From the NCBI GenBank assembly GCA_900258555.1, contig LT984854.1, positions 661,495 to 725,494 of the forward strand: a DNA stretch of 64,000 nt. The letters are read 5' to 3'. The DNA comes from an uncultured Desulfobacterium sp. (GTDB lineage: Bacteria > Desulfobacterota > DSM-4660 > Desulfatiglandales > Desulfatiglandaceae). The notes under the pieces were generated by a model. That model saw nothing but the letters and a program-made list of their open reading frames with translations, searched no databases and was not told the origin of the DNA. How positions within the stretch are numbered: the stretch's first letter is position 1; each line of letters begins with the position of its first letter. Shown here in pieces: positions 62,683 through 64,000 of this stretch. The position numbers and the translations under genes are program-made.

Positions 62683-63993
62683 ATGGCTTTAGAACTTAGA
62701 CAATCACTGATATTGACCCAGCAGCTTGTCATGACCCCTCAGATGCAGTTGGCAATAAAGCTTTTGCATCTTACCAGGCTTGAACTCATCGAAACAATCA
62801 ACGAGGAAATAGAAGAAAACCCTGCGCTGGAGGAGAGCTTTGAAGGTGAGCCGGACGAGGAAGGCTCTACCGATGCAGACAGTGAGCAAATCGGGCAGTA
62901 TCTCAGCGACATGACGGAGGTAACGGCCAAGGAAAACGCCCCTGATGGTTTTGACTGGGAGAACGATCTGTCTGAATATAATATTGAGCGCGAGCGGAGT
63001 TTTGCACCTTATGAGGAAAGAGACAACTCCCCGGCTGTTGAAAATATCCTACCTGCCCAGACAAACCTTTATTCCCACCTGATGTGGCAACTGGGGATGA
63101 ATGATCTTGATGAGGATCAAAAGGAGATTGGTGTCCACATTATCCACAACTTGAACGAAGATGGTTTCCTGGAAATCAGCCCGGAAGAAATATCTCATAT
63201 TACTGGGCATGCCTTGGAAAAAGTACTTGAAACACTTTGCATGATTCAAGAATTCGATCCGGTCGGGGTGGCGACACGGGACACGCGGGAATCGCTGTTG
63301 ATCCAGATCAGGTTTCAGGACCTTGGGGGGTCTGTTGCCGAGAAGATAATCATGGACCACCTGGGTGACCTTGAAAACAGAAAATACAATCACATTGCCA
63401 GGCAACTTTCTGTGCCGATAGATGAGATCTTAACCGCTTTGACCGTTATTCAGGGTTTGGAGCCAAAACCGGGCAGGATCTACTCGAGTGAGAGGACTAT
63501 TTATATCACGCCCGATATTTATGTCATTAAAACAAACGATAAATATGAAATTGTACAAAACGAAAACGGCCTGCCCAAATTGAAGATCAGTCCCTACTAT
63601 AAGGATATCCTGCGCAATGGAAACCTTGCATCTAAGGACGTCAAGACATATATCCAGGAAAAACTAAAATCAGCGGCCTGGTTAATAAAGAGTATCCACC
63701 AGAGGCAAAGAACCATATATCGGGTGACAGAAAGCATTGTCCGGTTCCAGAAGGATTTCCTCGATAATGGAATTACCCGGCTTAGACCCCTGGTGCTCCG
63801 TGACGTGGCCGATGACATTGAAATGCACGAATCCACCGTAAGCAGAGTGACCAAAAATAAATATGTCCATACACCGCAAGGGCTTTTTGAGTTAAAATAT
63901 TTCTTGGGGCATCGCACATTTGTGTGGGTGACCCCAATATGTTGTGGTCATGCATTGATGACCTGGAATGCCGCTGGTTTTCTTCTCGGATAG
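62683..63993 (+). CDS. rpoN: RNA polymerase sigma-54 factor RpoN, 3' end replaced
   Basis: The first 407 codons are a good RpoN. Region I is seen in LRQSLILTQQLVMTPQMQLA and ELIETINEEIEENPALEES, an acidic region II follows (60-110), and the core-binding domain runs from about 125 (VENILPAQTNLYSHLMWQLG) to 320. The HTH region includes RDVADDIEMHESTVSRVTKN and KYVHTPQGLFELKYF. From 63904 on, normal RpoN should continue through a Ser/Arg-rich stretch to the RpoN box (ARRTVAKYRE); here the frame instead reads an unrelated run (LGHRTFVWVTPICC) and stops at 63993. So the -24 recognition helix is missing. Either an element was inserted or the assembly joins wrongly. The start has a weak ribosome site. 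Confidence 0.85.
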   Translation: MALELRQSLILTQQLVMTPQMQLAIKLLHLTRLELIETINEEIEENPALEESFEGEPDEEGSTDADSEQIGQYLSDMTEVTAKENAPDGFDWENDLSEYNIERERSFAPYEERDNSPAVENILPAQTNLYSHLMWQLGMNDLDEDQKEIGVHIIHNLNEDGFLEISPEEISHITGHALEKVLETLCMIQEFDPVGVATRDTRESLLIQIRFQDLGGSVAEKIIMDHLGDLENRKYNHIARQLSVPIDEILTALTVIQGLEPKPGRIYSSERTIYITPDIYVIKTNDKYEIVQNENGLPKLKISPYYKDILRNGNLASKDVKTYIQEKLKSAAWLIKSIHQRQRTIYRVTESIVRFQKDFLDNGITRLRPLVLRDVADDIEMHESTVSRVTKNKYVHTPQGLFELKYFLGHRTFVWVTPICCGHALMTWNAAGFLLG

Positions 63994-64000
63994 AGATCAA
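63904..64000. mobile_element. Probable end of an inserted element in rpoN
   Basis: Where rpoN loses homology there is an imperfect palindrome (TTGGGGCATCGCACA and TGTGGGTGACCCCAA, 63904-63937), such as an insertion sequence could have at its end. On the minus strand, a frame entering from the right edge ends at 63948 with DLYPRRKPAAFQVINA, which could be a transposase C-terminus. Too little is in view to name a family. Confidence 0.4.

Noticed and set aside
1..64000. tRNA, rRNA, riboswitch and CRISPR signals
   Set aside because: I saw no cloverleaf with a TTCRA loop, no rRNA core sequence, and no short direct-repeat array with unique spacers by eye; a tRNAscan/Infernal run would be needed to exclude small RNAs.

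Overview
The window is 64 kb of a bacterial chromosome, dense in genes on both strands, with no rRNA, tRNA or CRISPR array that I could see. The gene content suggests a Desulfobacterota (deltaproteobacterial) anaerobe such as a sulfate reducer or syntroph. That rests on a large sigma-54/NtrC two-component locus, two classes of putative anion or sulfate transporter (SLC13/DASS and TSUP/TauE), a GlcD/HdrD-type oxidoreductase pair, a type III CoA-transferase, RAYT transposases and many short palindromic elements. The taxonomic placement is inference; no marker gene in the window settles it.

Layout. 1-3.3 kb: the C-terminal end of a P-type cation ATPase, a Tim44-like membrane protein and a CNNM/CorC-type protein. 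3.5-15.4 kb: a signalling island, all on the + strand. It starts with a sigma-54 promoter and an SLC13-family transporter, followed by six stand-alone receiver proteins, a CBS-pair protein, three membrane histidine kinases and one NtrC-type sigma-54 activator. 15.8-20.8 kb: a TSUP permease, a two-TM companion protein and an atypical PEP-synthase-like protein. These genes appear to form one signalling and transport unit: kinases sense an extracytoplasmic ligand, the NtrC protein activates sigma-54 promoters such as the one before the SLC13 gene, and the stand-alone receivers may act by protein contact. This functional picture is inference.

20.9-27.1 kb is a scarred region. A livH 5' fragment is fused to an hsdR 3' fragment, a dedA gene carries one nonsense codon, and a RAYT C-terminal remnant overlaps a REP-like palindrome. 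NfeD, DUF1003 and FtsH-family genes there are intact. 27.2-42.2 kb is a minus-strand operon for exported proteins. It begins with a 3497-residue mosaic protein (about fourteen Ig-like repeats, two complete seven-bladed FG-GAP propellers, and PASTA and CARDB-like modules). It continues with two tandem cassettes, each a lipoprotein plus a phospholipase-C-like protein; the last of these is fused to a TolB-type propeller.

42.2-53.2 kb holds a 142-bp MITE with a 5-bp target duplication, then a small operon (DUF4177, a previously easy-to-miss 58-residue membrane protein, and a rhodanese-ferritin fusion). Next come a TIGR01777 epimerase, a DUF1329-YCF48-RND exporter-FAD oxidoreductase operon, and a convergent CaiB/BaiF CoA-transferase. 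53.2-57.9 kb has a second MITE, an integrase remnant, an intact RAYT transposase, and a GNAT-GlcD-HdrD operon. 58-64 kb has an EmrA/EmrB-type efflux pair, a DUF2238 protein, an FKBP/SlyD-like protein with a metal-binding tail, a small coiled-coil protein, and rpoN. The rpoN frame loses homology before its DNA-binding RpoN box, probably through an insertion at the window edge.
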